A DNA stretch of 64,000 nt from Schaalia vaccimaxillae DSM 15804. Its GTDB lineage: Bacteria > Actinomycetota > Actinomycetes > Actinomycetales > Actinomycetaceae. This document shows positions 8,012 through 17,403 of the stretch, one piece after another. The DNA lies in the NCBI RefSeq assembly GCF_000420425.1, contig NZ_ATUX01000006.1, forward strand, positions 248,001 to 312,000, given 5' to 3'. The translations under genes and the position numbers were made by a program. Under the pieces are notes generated by a model. That model was given only the letters and a program-made list of their open reading frames with translations. It was not told where the DNA came from and ran no database searches. Each line of letters opens with the position of its first letter. The stretch's first letter is position 1.

Positions 8012-10501
8012 ATGCGGATTATGCCGAAGAAGGACCAGCTCATCGACTTGCCCGAGGACGAGAACATCTCAGAGATTGATGTCTCGGCCGAAATGAAAGG
8101 GTCTTTCCTTGAGTACGCGGTGTCGGTCATTTACGCCCGCGCTCTGCCGGATGCTCGCGATGGCCTCAAGCCCGTGCAGCGGCGCATCCTGTTCCAAATG
8201 GATCAGATGGGCCTGCGCCCCGACCGTGGTCACGTCAAGTCTCAAAGGGTTGTCGGCGAGGTCATGGGTAAGCTCCACCCTCATGGCGATTCGGCGATCT
8301 ACGAGGCACTAGTGCGATTAGCTCAGCCGTTTAACCTGCGGGTTCCTCTCATTGACGGACACGGTAACTTCGGGTCTTTAGATGATGGTCCCGCTGCCGC
8401 TCGTTACACGGAAGCCAGGATGGCGGCCTCGGCTCTGGACTTGGTGACGGGTCTGGATGAGGACACTGTCGATTTTGTGCCCAACTATGACAACCAGTTC
8501 ATGCAGCCTGACGTGTTGCCCGCTGCTTTCCCTCAGTTGCTGGTCAATGGGGCTTCCGGTATTGCCGTTGGTATGGCGACGAATATCGCCCCTCATAACC
8601 TGGCTGAAACCATCGCAGCCTCCATCCACCTGTTGGATCATCCCGAAGCGACAGTGGCTGACCTCATGCGCTACGTTCCGGGCCCTGATCTTCCCGAGGG
8701 CGGCGTGATCGTGGGCCTCGATGGTGTCAAAGAGGCCTATGAGACGGGCCGAGGCGCTTTCAAGACCCGTGCAAAGGTGTCAATCGAGCGTGTTACCGCG
8801 CGCAAGATGGGGTTGATTGTCACCGAGCTGCCCTACATGGTCGGGCCAGAAAAAGTCATTGAGAAGATTAAAGAGAATGTCAATGCCGGCAGGCTCAAGG
8901 GCATTTCTTCGGTTCAAAACTTCACCGACCGGATCCACGGCTTGCGTCTGGTCATTGAAGTTAAGAATGGTTTCAATCCCGAAGCGGTGCTTCAGCAGCT
9001 TTACAAGCGCACTCCTTTGGAGGATTCCTTCTCGATTAACGCGGTGGCGCTGGTGGGTGGTCAGCCCCAGGTCATGGGCCTCAAACAAATGCTCCAGGTG
9101 TTTATTGACCACCGCCTTGAGGTGACGAGGCGGCGCTCAACCTATCGTCTCACCAAGTGTGAAGATCGGTTGCATCTGGTTGAAGGCCTGCTCATTGCCA
9201 TCTTGGATATTGATGATGTCATTGCAATCATCCGGTCCTCTGATGACGTGGAGAGCGCCCGCACCCGTTTGATGACGGCTTTTGATCTGACGGAGATTCA
9301 GGCGAATTACATTCTGGAGTTGCGTCTGCGCAGGCTCACGAAATTCAGCCGGATCGAGTTGGAATCCGAGCGCGACGAACTATTGGCCAAGATCGCCCAG
9401 TTGCGCGAAATCTTGGAGAACCCCGAACTGATGCGCGGCCTGGTTAAGAAGGAATTGCGTGAGGTGTCGGATCGTTTAGGCACTCCACGTCGCACCGTGT
9501 TGCTGGCATCCACGGGCGCCGAGGTCGGGGCTGATGGTTTGCCTGCCGCAGGTTCGGCGGCGTTGGCTGCTTCTTTGCCATCTGTGTCGAAATCTGGCAA
9601 AGGTATGGATCTGCAAATCCCGGATGATCCGTGCACGGTCGTTTTGTCGGCGTCGGGTGCTTTGGCCCGAGTTGAAGGCGCCGATCCCTTAGAGCCTGGC
9701 CCGCGTGCCTCGCACGACGGGTGGCGCGCTCAATTAGCATCCACTGCCAGGTCGCAGGTTGCTGTTGTCACGGCCGACGGCGTTGCCCATCGTATTGAGG
9801 TTGTGGACTTGCCTGCCTTGCCGCGTTTTGACACGGGCTTGTCATTGGCAGCTGCGACCCCGGCCTCGTTGCTGCTCCACACTGATTCGCCTGCGATTGG
9901 CCTCCTCGATCCCGAGGGCGACGCGGTTATGGCCATGGGTACGGCTCGCGGCACGGTCAAGCGTCTGCGCCCAGACGTACTCCAGCGCGACGAGTGGGAC
10001 GTGATTTCTTTAGACGAGGGCGACCGCCTGGTTGGTTTGGCTCCGTGTCCGGACGATGCGGACGTGGTGTTCGTGTCTTCTGATGCTCAGCTGCTGCGCA
10101 CCCCTGCTGAAAAGATTCGCCCCCAGGGGCGCACCGCGGGCGGCGTTGCTGGAATGAAGCTCAACGATGGTGTGGAAGCCATCGGCTTCTGGGTGGTTGA
10201 TTCTGCTGCAGAGGCTGTCGTCGTCACTGTGGCAGCTGCCGAGGGCGCATTGCCTGGCACCGGCCAGACCACAGTCAAGGTCACGCCTTTTGAGCAGTAC
10301 CCGTCGAAGGGGCGCGGCGGGCAAGGGGTTCGCACTCAGCGTTTCTTACGAGGCGAGGACCGTTTGGACGTCGCATGGGTGGGCGAGCGGCCAGCTCGCG
10401 CGGCCTCAGCCGATGGGTCGCCCGTCGAACTTCCGGCAGAAGACCCGCGTCGCGACGGTTCTGGAACTCCGATCGTTTTTGCTATCGCAACGATTGGGTG
10501 A
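8012..10501 (+). CDS. parC: DNA topoisomerase IV subunit A
   Basis: This is the breakage-reunion subunit of a type IIA topoisomerase, which decatenates daughter chromosomes with ParE. It has about 829 residues. The N-terminal winged-helix region contains DARDGLKPVQRRIL, the quinolone-resistance region contains HPHGDSAIYEALVRLAQPF, and the catalytic tyrosine is Tyr132 in RYTEARMA. A coiled-coil C-gate and a C-terminal beta-pinwheel follow. The quinolone-region residues look wild type (Ser at the Ser83 position, Glu at the Asp87 position). Start choice is uncertain between ATG 8012 and ATG 8021, as neither has a strong ribosome site. ParE is encoded about 4.4 kb away on the other strand. Confidence 0.93.
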   Translation: MRIMPKKDQLIDLPEDENISEIDVSAEMKGSFLEYAVSVIYARALPDARDGLKPVQRRILFQMDQMGLRPDRGHVKSQRVVGEVMGKLHPHGDSAIYEALVRLAQPFNLRVPLIDGHGNFGSLDDGPAAARYTEARMAASALDLVTGLDEDTVDFVPNYDNQFMQPDVLPAAFPQLLVNGASGIAVGMATNIAPHNLAETIAASIHLLDHPEATVADLMRYVPGPDLPEGGVIVGLDGVKEAYETGRGAFKTRAKVSIERVTARKMGLIVTELPYMVGPEKVIEKIKENVNAGRLKGISSVQNFTDRIHGLRLVIEVKNGFNPEAVLQQLYKRTPLEDSFSINAVALVGGQPQVMGLKQMLQVFIDHRLEVTRRRSTYRLTKCEDRLHLVEGLLIAILDIDDVIAIIRSSDDVESARTRLMTAFDLTEIQANYILELRLRRLTKFSRIELESERDELLAKIAQLREILENPELMRGLVKKELREVSDRLGTPRRTVLLASTGAEVGADGLPAAGSAALAASLPSVSKSGKGMDLQIPDDPCTVVLSASGALARVEGADPLEPGPRASHDGWRAQLASTARSQVAVVTADGVAHRIEVVDLPALPRFDTGLSLAAATPASLLLHTDSPAIGLLDPEGDAVMAMGTARGTVKRLRPDVLQRDEWDVISLDEGDRLVGLAPCPDDADVVFVSSDAQLLRTPAEKIRPQGRTAGGVAGMKLNDGVEAIGFWVVDSAAEAVVVTVAAAEGALPGTGQTTVKVTPFEQYPSKGRGGQGVRTQRFLRGEDRLDVAWVGERPARAASADGSPVELPAEDPRRDGSGTPIVFAIATIG

Positions 10502-10505
10502 GGTT

Positions 10506-11156
10506 TCATCGGTCCTCGGCATCTGCTCGTTGTGCAGAGATTCTCGAGTTGATTTCACCCGCAATGCTATCGCCATCAACACTGGCACCACGAGCATCCA
10601 AGCTCAGCATGACGACGCCATTATATTGCGGCTTCGTGCTCCGAAAGATGGCTGGAGCCAACGGGGTGACGTGGGTGCCTCCAACCGTTGCTTCATCCAG
10701 GGCCAACATGATCGCCCCGCGCCCTGTGTTCGGAGCCGTCACACTGACGGCAGCTCGTAAATCCTTCCACGCGACTCGGCGCTCCCACCCGCCTGCGCGC
10801 TGGACGATGCAGGTGTGCTCTAAACGAATGTTCCCGTCGCCGAGATGCTCAGGGGATTGGATCCAAGCCATGACGACAATGAGGCTTATCCAAGCAACGC
10901 ACAGCATACTTCGCACCATAACTGACCAGGGCAAAGCGAGAATGAGACTGCATACACCAACACAGACAAGAAACCACTGACTTTTCTCGAGTATGACAAT
11001 TCCTCTGGGTGGTTGGGCCCTGAGAATCAGCACCCCGTCCTGTTCGCTCAAGACGTTTTCTGGGAGAGTTTTCCGGGATTCGGAAGTCATATAGAGGCGA
11101 ACGATTCCTAGAAGAAGGTAGAGGAACACTGCCCCTGCACCCGTAACAAGTAACAC
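10506..11156 (-). CDS. Membrane protein with a PH-like C-terminal region
   Basis: This 216-residue protein is not firmly recognised. A GTG start is preceded by AGGGA. There is an N-terminal transmembrane helix (residues 2-20), then two closely spaced hydrophobic segments around residues 60-98, and a beta-rich C-terminal half containing the stretch VAWKDLRAAVSV, which looks like the PH-like domain of small bacterial membrane proteins. It follows the type VII-like cassette on the same strand, 70 bases after the previous gene, and may belong to it. It is convergent with parC, with only 4 bases between the stop codons. Confidence 0.55.
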   Translation of the reverse strand: MLLVTGAGAVFLYLLLGIVRLYMTSESRKTLPENVLSEQDGVLILRAQPPRGIVILEKSQWFLVCVGVCSLILALPWSVMVRSMLCVAWISLIVVMAWIQSPEHLGDGNIRLEHTCIVQRAGGWERRVAWKDLRAAVSVTAPNTGRGAIMLALDEATVGGTHVTPLAPAIFRSTKPQYNGVVMLSLDARGASVDGDSIAGEINSRISAQRADAEDR

Positions 11157-11226
11157 CGATTCCCTGATCTATTTCATGGAAGAGTTTAAGGCTATGACCC
11201 TCATTGATGGCACGCTGCATCTGAAT

Positions 11227-11646
11227 TCAGAACAGGTGATCCCAGACTGCTTCTCCTAAGTCTCCGACTGACTCACCAAACTCAGCGAGTGAATCACCTC
11301 CAGCTCTTATGGCAGTTCCTAAATCGCTACCGTTCTCGAATAGAGAATCGGCAAAGCCATCCGTGAATATAGAAGCAACAACTCCGACTGCGAAACCGAT
11401 ACCCGCCAGAGCCACCGATGCCCCTTTCGCTAGACTGGCAGCTCTGCTTGCCTGGCTCATAAGATTGGATGCTCTCGCACTCATGTCATCAGCCGCCTGG
11501 AATGCTCGTACGAGGTCATCGCCAACTAGCATTGGGTTGCCTAGGCTCAGCTGTCGGATTCGTGCTGCCTGCGAAGCATAAAACCGCGTGCCTTCCGTAG
11601 TGAGACGAGCCTGAAGAGAAAGCAGTCCTGCGGAAGTGCCGTCCAC
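11227..11646 (-). pseudogene. Truncated type VII secretion-associated protein, probable decayed gene
   Basis: From the GTG at 11646, 139 codons can be read: a helical first half rich in Ala and Ser, one hydrophobic segment (VALAGIGFAVGVVASIF) and an acidic tail. The GTG has no ribosome site. Reading upstream in the same frame gives 40 more plausible codons (including LIFQRLSAPATKT and NFSHWNNLFNIASAIV) with no ATG, GTG or TTG before a TAA at 11767-11769. This suggests the real start has been lost or that the gene was once joined to the preceding one. The composition resembles secreted LXG/WXG-type proteins, and the upstream neighbours support that. Confidence 0.5.
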
Positions 11647-11773
11647 TATGGCCGAGGCAATGTTGAACAGATTATTCCAGTGTGAGAAGTTGAGCGTTTG
11701 AGAAGTTTTCGTTGCCGGCGCAGAAAGCCTCTGGAATATTAGTTGGGTCTGTTGAGCAGTCGTTGCTTAACTG

Positions 11774-11995
11774 TTAAATTGACCTGCCGGAGCACCAACC
11801 GCGGGAAACTGAACATACCCTTCCGCTAACAACCAGTCCACGCTCTCTTGAGTTCGAAACTAGTGCACGCATTGCGTTTTGTGCAGCTTCAAGGTAATCT
11901 CGCGATTCTTCGAGCTGCTCGACAGCCTGAAATTCAAGGGCAGACGTAAAAGCTCGAAGAGATGCAGGGCTCCCCGGAATATCGACAGTGATCAC
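11774..11995 (-). pseudogene. Probable frameshifted small protein of the WXG100-type cassette
   Basis: The reading frame starts at GTG 11995, which overlaps the stop of the WXG100-like gene by 4 bases, so translation is coupled. The first 48 residues are helical (VEQLEESRDYLEAAQNAMRAL). After that the frame turns into a Cys/Arg/Ser-rich tail that does not look natural. In the +1 frame the same stretch reads RTQESVDWLLAEGYVQFPAV and continues to a TAA at 11767. I infer a single-base indel near 11844, unless it is a sequencing error. The family is not recognised. Confidence 0.5.
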
Positions 11996-12282
11996 TGGAT
12001 AACCGCCTTGACCCCAGTGATTGCGTCCTTGATCTCTGCGTCCGCTTCTTCGAAGGAGACCGCTGTTGCCTCAATGTCCAACGCTGTTGACGACAGATCC
12101 GATGACAGGGCGGAGAGGACACTGTTTTGTCGCGATTGTAGGGATGAGATCGCCAAGTCTATCCATCCGGAATCGACCGACATCATCAGTGCTGAGTTCG
12201 CGCGGTCAACGCTTGCCTGAGCCTGGGAGACGTATTTAGCAATGTTCGCGGCACTATCAGAATCGAACTGCAACATAGTCAT
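11992..12282 (-). CDS. WXG100/ESAT-6-like protein
   Basis: This is a 96-residue all-helical protein of the size and layout of type VII secretion substrates: a helix, a turn with Trp (SGW, Trp40) where WXG100 proteins have their WxG turn, a second helix, and a C-terminal FxxxD motif (Phe77 to Asp81) that matches the YxxxD/E secretion signal in form. The strict W-x-G is absent, so the assignment is by layout and context. It overlaps the upstream SseB-like gene and the downstream small gene by 4 bases each. No EssC/EccC ATPase or other secretion machinery is encoded in this window. Confidence 0.6.
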   Translation of the reverse strand: MTMLQFDSDSAANIAKYVSQAQASVDRANSALMMSVDSGWIDLAISSLQSRQNSVLSALSSDLSSTALDIEATAVSFEEADAEIKDAITGVKAVIQ

Positions 12283-12533
12283 TGCCCCCTTTGAACCGTA
12301 TCTCGTTTATCAAAAGGGACAACCACATCGGGAATAACAAGATCGAAGTGGTCCGTCTTCTGTAGCTGTCCCAAAGAAGGCCAATCAAGCAGCGCCCACG
12401 GAACCTCACCCGCACGATCCTTGAGACGATCTAGAGCAGTGTAGACGAGCAACGCAATGCGCCCATCTTTCATCGTCCTAAGCGCAAGGTGCCTCTCTCC
12501 TTGACTATCAATGGTGCATGGAACGTAGACCAC
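12279..12533 (-). CDS. SseB/SAV_915-like small protein
   Basis: This 84-residue protein starts at a GTG. The sequence VYVPCTIDSQGERHLALRTMKDGRIALLVYTALDRL resembles the SAV_915 family, a short SseB N-terminal-like domain common in Actinobacteria and often coded beside WXG100 proteins. The C-terminus contains FDLVIPDVVVP. It is the first gene of a tightly overlapping minus-strand cassette, and overlaps the WXG100-like gene by 4 bases. A chaperone-like or accessory role is inference from context. Confidence 0.65.
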   Translation of the reverse strand: MVYVPCTIDSQGERHLALRTMKDGRIALLVYTALDRLKDRAGEVPWALLDWPSLGQLQKTDHFDLVIPDVVVPFDKRDTVQRGQ

Positions 12534-12625
12534 TGGAGGCCACTGGAATTCGTTCAGAGAACAATTTTCGTTGGCGTCTATCGTGAAAATTGAATCTACT
12601 ACAGAAAACGGTTAACCAGAAGGCT

Positions 12626-13672
12626 CTACGCCTCAATCGCATACAGCCGCGTCTGCCCAACCGTCCTAAAGCCCAGGTAGTCGTAGACAGCTAACGCACC
12701 GGAGTGGTTGGCTGATCCAAGGCCAGCACCAATGCGGTCCATTCCGTCGCGGGCTTGGGCACGCATAGAAGCCGTGATGAGGGCGTCAACGGCGCGCGTC
12801 TGGCGCCAATCTTCCAAGACACCCATCTGGTCGATGTAGCCTTCTTTCCAGCCCAAGGCCGCCCAGTCCTGTTCGTAACGTGAGGCTAGAAGGAACCCTG
12901 CTACGCGCGGGCGATCAGATTGACGATCAACTGCCACAAAGGACCATTCGGGAACAAAAGATGTACGCCCCTGCAACCACTGTTCGCGAGTAAGCGGGGG
13001 CCGACCCCACTCCTGCTCGCTCAGCCGGTTCGCGGCCCTACGCACTGGTTCTTCCCACTCATCTGACCATTCTTCAATGGTCAGATATCGCCCCAGTTCG
13101 GGCTGCTCAGGCAGGTCGGATAGGTCTGCGCGCAATTCGTAGTAGGTGCGTGCCCAGTGAAAACCCCTCAATTTGAGGTGTTCTTCAAGATCAGCTTCTC
13201 CGCTTTCAACCTGGGAGACGATCTGGGCAGGAGGGTTGTCAGGAAGCTCAGCCAGCATCTGGCGGGCGGCAGCTTCTTGCCATTCGACGAGGGCGCCGCC
13301 GAGTCCTACTCGGCGGAAGGTTGGATCCACTCCCCCGTGGCACACGCATTCGACATGTCCGGGGAAGCGCAGATGCACCTGGCCAAAAGCAATCATCCGG
13401 CCTTTAGCTAGCCCCCTCGTGGCAAAGCCTGCAATACCTCGCCATTGGCTCGTATCAGCCAACATTTCTGCGACTTCGTCGGCTGATGTGCGATACGGCG
13501 GATTGTCTTGGGCTTCGATGCGAGCAATAAGGGAGGCCAAGGGGTATAGGTGCTGCGCATCAAGTTCTTCCCAGACAATGCCATGATGACTGTCGGGATT
13601 TGCGACTGCGGAGGAGGATTCAGGCTCTGGGGTTTCAGTCGACTGCTGGGCATCGGCCTCATACTCGCTCAC
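12626..13672 (-). CDS. Tandem-GNAT N-acetyltransferase
   Basis: This 348-residue protein has two GCN5-type acetyltransferase domains in tandem, the architecture of mycothiol synthase-like enzymes. The first domain (about residues 30-165) contains the acetyl-CoA loop motif RRVGLGGALVEWQ; the second (about 190-345) ends in ALAVYDYLGFRTVGQTRLY. The N-terminal 30 residues are polar. It follows a second gene of the same architecture on the same strand with a 36-base gap, so the two look like an operon and an old duplication. The substrate is unknown. Confidence 0.85.
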   Translation of the reverse strand: MSEYEADAQQSTETPEPESSSAVANPDSHHGIVWEELDAQHLYPLASLIARIEAQDNPPYRTSADEVAEMLADTSQWRGIAGFATRGLAKGRMIAFGQVHLRFPGHVECVCHGGVDPTFRRVGLGGALVEWQEAAARQMLAELPDNPPAQIVSQVESGEADLEEHLKLRGFHWARTYYELRADLSDLPEQPELGRYLTIEEWSDEWEEPVRRAANRLSEQEWGRPPLTREQWLQGRTSFVPEWSFVAVDRQSDRPRVAGFLLASRYEQDWAALGWKEGYIDQMGVLEDWRQTRAVDALITASMRAQARDGMDRIGAGLGSANHSGALAVYDYLGFRTVGQTRLYAIEA

Positions 13673-13708
13673 TGCTTGCCCTCCTTTGCCTTCATAAGTC
13701 GATTGTTG

Positions 13709-14728
13709 TCATAAGTCGATCGTGTAGTAAACCTCTGCTTTTTCATCAACGAAGCCGAGGTGTTCGTAGATTCCGTGAGCATTCGAATCGTTCTTCGTAT
13801 CCACGTCAAGCCCGATTCGGCTCATTCCGCTAGCAGCCGCGGCGGCGACAGACGCATCGACCAGCGCACTCGACAAGGAATATCCACGATGGGCAGGATC
13901 AACGCCAAGTAAAGCAACGTAGGCTTCGGTTCGCCCAGTGGCCACCCATCGGTCTGTCGGTCGCCCCGTCATAATGTATCCGACGGCTGTACCGTCGGGA
14001 TCGCAGGCAACAAAGGACCAGCGTGCATCCATTTCACGCAGGCCTTCCTTCCACCACTGTCCGCGGAAGTCGGGACGGAAATGCTCCTGGAAGACTCTCA
14101 TGTGCAGATCACGCACAGCAGCTTCACTCACATCAACGAAAGGCCGGATGGTGTACCCATGGTGTGTTGGCGCCGGCTGCTCGGAGCCCTCCAAATCCCG
14201 ATACATGATCTGGAAGGTTCTCTTGGCGTAGAATCCCGCAGCAATGTAGAGGCGGCGGCGATCAGTCTTATGTCCATCGACAAAGTTGGCTATAGACGCG
14301 GGAATCTGGGAGTCGCCGCCAAAGGTTTCAACAAGCATTTGGCGAGCGCGCCCATCTTGCCAATACAACAAGGCACGCCCCAGTCCTCTTCCCCTCCAAT
14401 GAGGGTGAACATAAGCGTTAATCAGCGCATTCGCTGTATCAGTGACTGTGCGGACTACTCGAACTGTGCCCACCGCGCAGATCTTACGGTCGACATCGAC
14501 ACCGACGATGGCGTCGACCCAGTCGACGCCTCCTCGGCCTTCGATCATCTCAGCGACTGCATCCGCGCCCGTGCGCCGGATCGAGTCGTCTGCTGCTTCA
14601 ACCGTCCTAATCAGGTCAAAAACTGCAGGCGCATCGGCAGCCATAATGGAGCGCCAGCGCAAACCCAGGTGCTTTCCTGGGTAGGGGACGGACTCGGGCA
14701 GCTTGAGTCGCTCGGCAAGTCCAGTCAT
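13709..14728 (-). CDS. Tandem-GNAT N-acetyltransferase
   Basis: This is a second protein with two GNAT domains, about 339 residues from the chosen start. The first domain carries HWRGRGLGRALLYWQ (acetyl-CoA binding) and the second carries VDPAHRGYSLSSALVDASV and ends in GIYEHLGFVDEKAEVYYTI. Both share layout with the downstream gene, so paralogy is likely. The start is uncertain: in-frame starts exist at 14764, 14737 and 14728, and none has a clear ribosome site. The pair lies in the accessory stretch between parC and parE. The function is not known beyond acyl transfer. Confidence 0.82.
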   Translation of the reverse strand: MTGLAERLKLPESVPYPGKHLGLRWRSIMAADAPAVFDLIRTVEAADDSIRRTGADAVAEMIEGRGGVDWVDAIVGVDVDRKICAVGTVRVVRTVTDTANALINAYVHPHWRGRGLGRALLYWQDGRARQMLVETFGGDSQIPASIANFVDGHKTDRRRLYIAAGFYAKRTFQIMYRDLEGSEQPAPTHHGYTIRPFVDVSEAAVRDLHMRVFQEHFRPDFRGQWWKEGLREMDARWSFVACDPDGTAVGYIMTGRPTDRWVATGRTEAYVALLGVDPAHRGYSLSSALVDASVAAAAASGMSRIGLDVDTKNDSNAHGIYEHLGFVDEKAEVYYTIDL

Positions 14729-14866
14729 GAGGACCATAATACGGGCGAGGGGGCCAAAGGTCACATGCGCTCATCTATTCACGCAGTCCAACCTCAAAAG
14801 ACCACTACACCTTTTTCAATAACGCCGCGGTCGGGCGATGCATCCGCTAGACCACCAACACGTGCG

Positions 14867-16981
14867 TTAAGCGTCGATCCTCTCGCGGTCCAAAGCGGCT
14901 GAACCTTCAACAATGAAATCACGCCGTGGACCAACAACCGAACCCATCAACAGCTCGAAAACGTCCTCGGCCTCGCGCAGTCCTTCTTCATCTCCCAAGG
15001 TGATGCGCCGTAGCGAACGGTGAGCACGATCCATTGTTGTTTCCGCCAACTGGTCTGCGTCCATTTCACCCAAGCCCTTGTATCGCTGGATCGGTTCCTT
15101 CCAGGTGCGCCCGGCACGCTTGAGTTCACGCAGCTTGCGATGCAGTTCCTCTTCGGAATAGGTGTAGATGAACTCTCGCCCTCGTCTGCCTTTGCCTGCG
15201 ACCTCAATACGGTGCAGGGGCGGAACCGCCGCATAGACGCGTCCGGCCTCGACCATAGGACGCATGTAGCGGAAGAAGAGGGTGAGCAGCAGAGTGCGGA
15301 TGTGCGCGCCGTCAACGTCAGCGTCAGTCATGAGGATGACCTTGCCGTAGCGTGCTGATTCCAAATCGAAGGTCCTGCCGGAGCCGGCTCCGATGACCTG
15401 AATGATGTTGGAACATTCGGCGTTAGCCAGCATGTCAGCCGTCGAGGCTTTTTGCACGTTCAAGATTTTGCCGCGGATCGGAAAAAGAGCCTGGTACTGG
15501 CTATTGCGCGCAGCCTTAGCCGTTCCCAACGCCGAGTCGCCCTCGACAATAAATAATTCAGTCTGCCAGGCATCCTCCATGCGGCAGTCAGCCAACTTTG
15601 CGGGCAGCGAGGATGTTTCCAGCGCATTCTTCTTGCGCGAGATTTCCTTGTGGATGCGCGCAGAAACGCGCGCTTTCATCTCTCCCACGACCTTTTCCAT
15701 GAGCATGGAAGTCTGTTGTTTGTCGTCGCGTTTGGTGGACTTGAACTTGGCGCTAAGCCAATCCGAAATCACTTTATTGACAACGGATCGAATCTGCGGT
15801 GTTCCCAAAACTTCCTTGGTTTGGCCTTCAAACTGGGGTTCTGGGAAGCGAACCGTAATAACGGCAGTCATTCCAGCTTGGACATCTTCTTTTTCGGGGC
15901 GCCCGTCTTTGGTGCCGACCTTAAGTTTGCGCGAATTCTTATCGATTTGGGCGCGCAAGACTTTCAGGACTGCTTGTTCAAAGCCTGCGACGTGGGTGCC
16001 GCCCTTGGGTGTGGCAATAATGTTGACGAAGGATTGTATCTGGGTGTCGTAGCCGATCCCCCAGCGCAATGCGCAATCAACTTCGCAGGTGCGTTCAACC
16101 TCGGTGGCTTGCAGGTGGCCAGATTCGGGGTCAAGGGCTTGGACGGTTTCGGTGTAAGACCCCTCGCCAGTGATGTGCCATGTGTCGGTGACTGGCCCAT
16201 CGGAGGACAGCCAATTGGCGAAGTCGACGACGCCGCCATCGAAGCGGAAGGATTCGTGGAGTTCTTCCTCGCCGCGTTCATCCCAGCAGTTGATGGTCAG
16301 TCCGGGTACCAGGAAGGCTGTTTGGCGGGCACGGGCCAGCAGTCCTTCCCAAGAGAAACCTTCGGTTGCGGGGAAGATCTGGAAGTCGGCCCAAAAGCGT
16401 ACGCGCGTGCCGGTGACGTTCCTTTTGACTTTGCCAACGGTTTTGAGTTTGGAGGCTTGGGTGAAAGGAGTAAAAGGTGAGTTCGGTGTGCGCTGTTTCG
16501 TATCGTCAAATTCTCCGGGTTCACCGCGGCGGAAGCACATTTCCCAAGTTTTGGATCCGCGATCGACCTGCACGTCAAGGCGTGCGGACAAGGCGTTGAC
16601 CACGGATGCACCGACGCCGTGCAGACCGCCGGAGGCCGCGTAAGAGCCACCGCCGAACTTTCCGCCTGCGTGCAGCTTCGTGTAGACAACTTCAACGCCA
16701 GACAGTCCAACCCCGGGTACTTCATCGACCGGGATACCGCGACCGTTGTCGGCAACGGATGCGGAGTGGTCGGGATGCAAGCGCACGTCGATGGTGTCGC
16801 AGTGGCCTTCGAGGGCTTCGTCGACTGCGTTGTCGATGATTTCCCACAGGCAGTGCATGAGTCCGCGGTGGTCGGTAGAGCCGATGTACATACCGGGGCG
16901 TTTACGCACGGCTTCGAGACCTTCGAGGACCGACAGGTGGCGTGCGCTGTAGTCAGATGCAGATGTGGGAGTCACTCGCAC
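14867..16981 (-). CDS. parE: DNA topoisomerase IV subunit B
   Basis: This is the ATPase subunit of a type IIA topoisomerase that works with ParC; it has 704 residues. The N-terminal GHKL ATPase domain has EIIDNAVDEALEGH and DNGRGIPVDE, followed by the transducer domain. The TOPRIM domain has EGDSALGTAK and the metal motif DADVDGAHIRT, and the C-terminus carries the QRYKGLGEMDADQL signature. Assignment as ParE rather than GyrB rests on its placement with parC and the DUF7455 gene, as in Streptomyces. A separate gyrA/gyrB pair would be expected elsewhere. Confidence 0.92.
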   Translation of the reverse strand: MRVTPTSASDYSARHLSVLEGLEAVRKRPGMYIGSTDHRGLMHCLWEIIDNAVDEALEGHCDTIDVRLHPDHSASVADNGRGIPVDEVPGVGLSGVEVVYTKLHAGGKFGGGSYAASGGLHGVGASVVNALSARLDVQVDRGSKTWEMCFRRGEPGEFDDTKQRTPNSPFTPFTQASKLKTVGKVKRNVTGTRVRFWADFQIFPATEGFSWEGLLARARQTAFLVPGLTINCWDERGEEELHESFRFDGGVVDFANWLSSDGPVTDTWHITGEGSYTETVQALDPESGHLQATEVERTCEVDCALRWGIGYDTQIQSFVNIIATPKGGTHVAGFEQAVLKVLRAQIDKNSRKLKVGTKDGRPEKEDVQAGMTAVITVRFPEPQFEGQTKEVLGTPQIRSVVNKVISDWLSAKFKSTKRDDKQQTSMLMEKVVGEMKARVSARIHKEISRKKNALETSSLPAKLADCRMEDAWQTELFIVEGDSALGTAKAARNSQYQALFPIRGKILNVQKASTADMLANAECSNIIQVIGAGSGRTFDLESARYGKVILMTDADVDGAHIRTLLLTLFFRYMRPMVEAGRVYAAVPPLHRIEVAGKGRRGREFIYTYSEEELHRKLRELKRAGRTWKEPIQRYKGLGEMDADQLAETTMDRAHRSLRRITLGDEEGLREAEDVFELLMGSVVGPRRDFIVEGSAALDRERIDA

Positions 16982-17145
16982 ATCGTAGGAAAGTCGCGCG
17001 TTGAGTCGGGGTGTGCCTCGCCGAAATGGGTTAAGTGGTGAGGGATTCGACGTTCGAGGGCGGACGGATGCGCGGCGATTGCGCCGGAGGTGAACAAGGA
17101 GTGTTTGGCGGTGCGTGGGAGCTGTCGATGGTGTGTGATGGTGTC

Positions 17146-17379
17146 ATGAATGCAATGACACTTGAGCGTCCGGCAGTCCAAGAGCCTGTTTTGACTGCAG
17201 CAGATCGCTGCGACCAGTGCGGTGCCCGGGCGTGGGTCCGTGTTACTTTGGCTTCCGATGGCCAACTCTTCTTTTGTGCTCACCATGCAAACAAGCATCT
17301 TGAGGCGATGGTTGCCACTGCCAAGCATGTCTTGGATGAGCGGTACTTGCTGATCGCCGACGAGGTCGGAACTCTCTGA
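17146..17379 (+). CDS. DUF7455-type zinc-ribbon protein
   Basis: This small protein of about 77 residues has a CxxC (CDQCGARA) and a CxHH (FFCAHH) separated by about 20 residues, consistent with a bound zinc. It matches the short actinobacterial proteins (DUF7455) coded divergently from parE or gyrB-like genes. I chose ATG 17146; a longer frame opens upstream but gives low-complexity sequence with no family match. The function is unknown. A cluster of 22-bp-spaced repeats begins 25 bases after its stop. Confidence 0.8.
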   Translation: MNAMTLERPAVQEPVLTAADRCDQCGARAWVRVTLASDGQLFFCAHHANKHLEAMVATAKHVLDERYLLIADEVGTL

Positions 17380-17403
17380 GTTTTAGCCTTTCGGCCAACA
17401 ACT

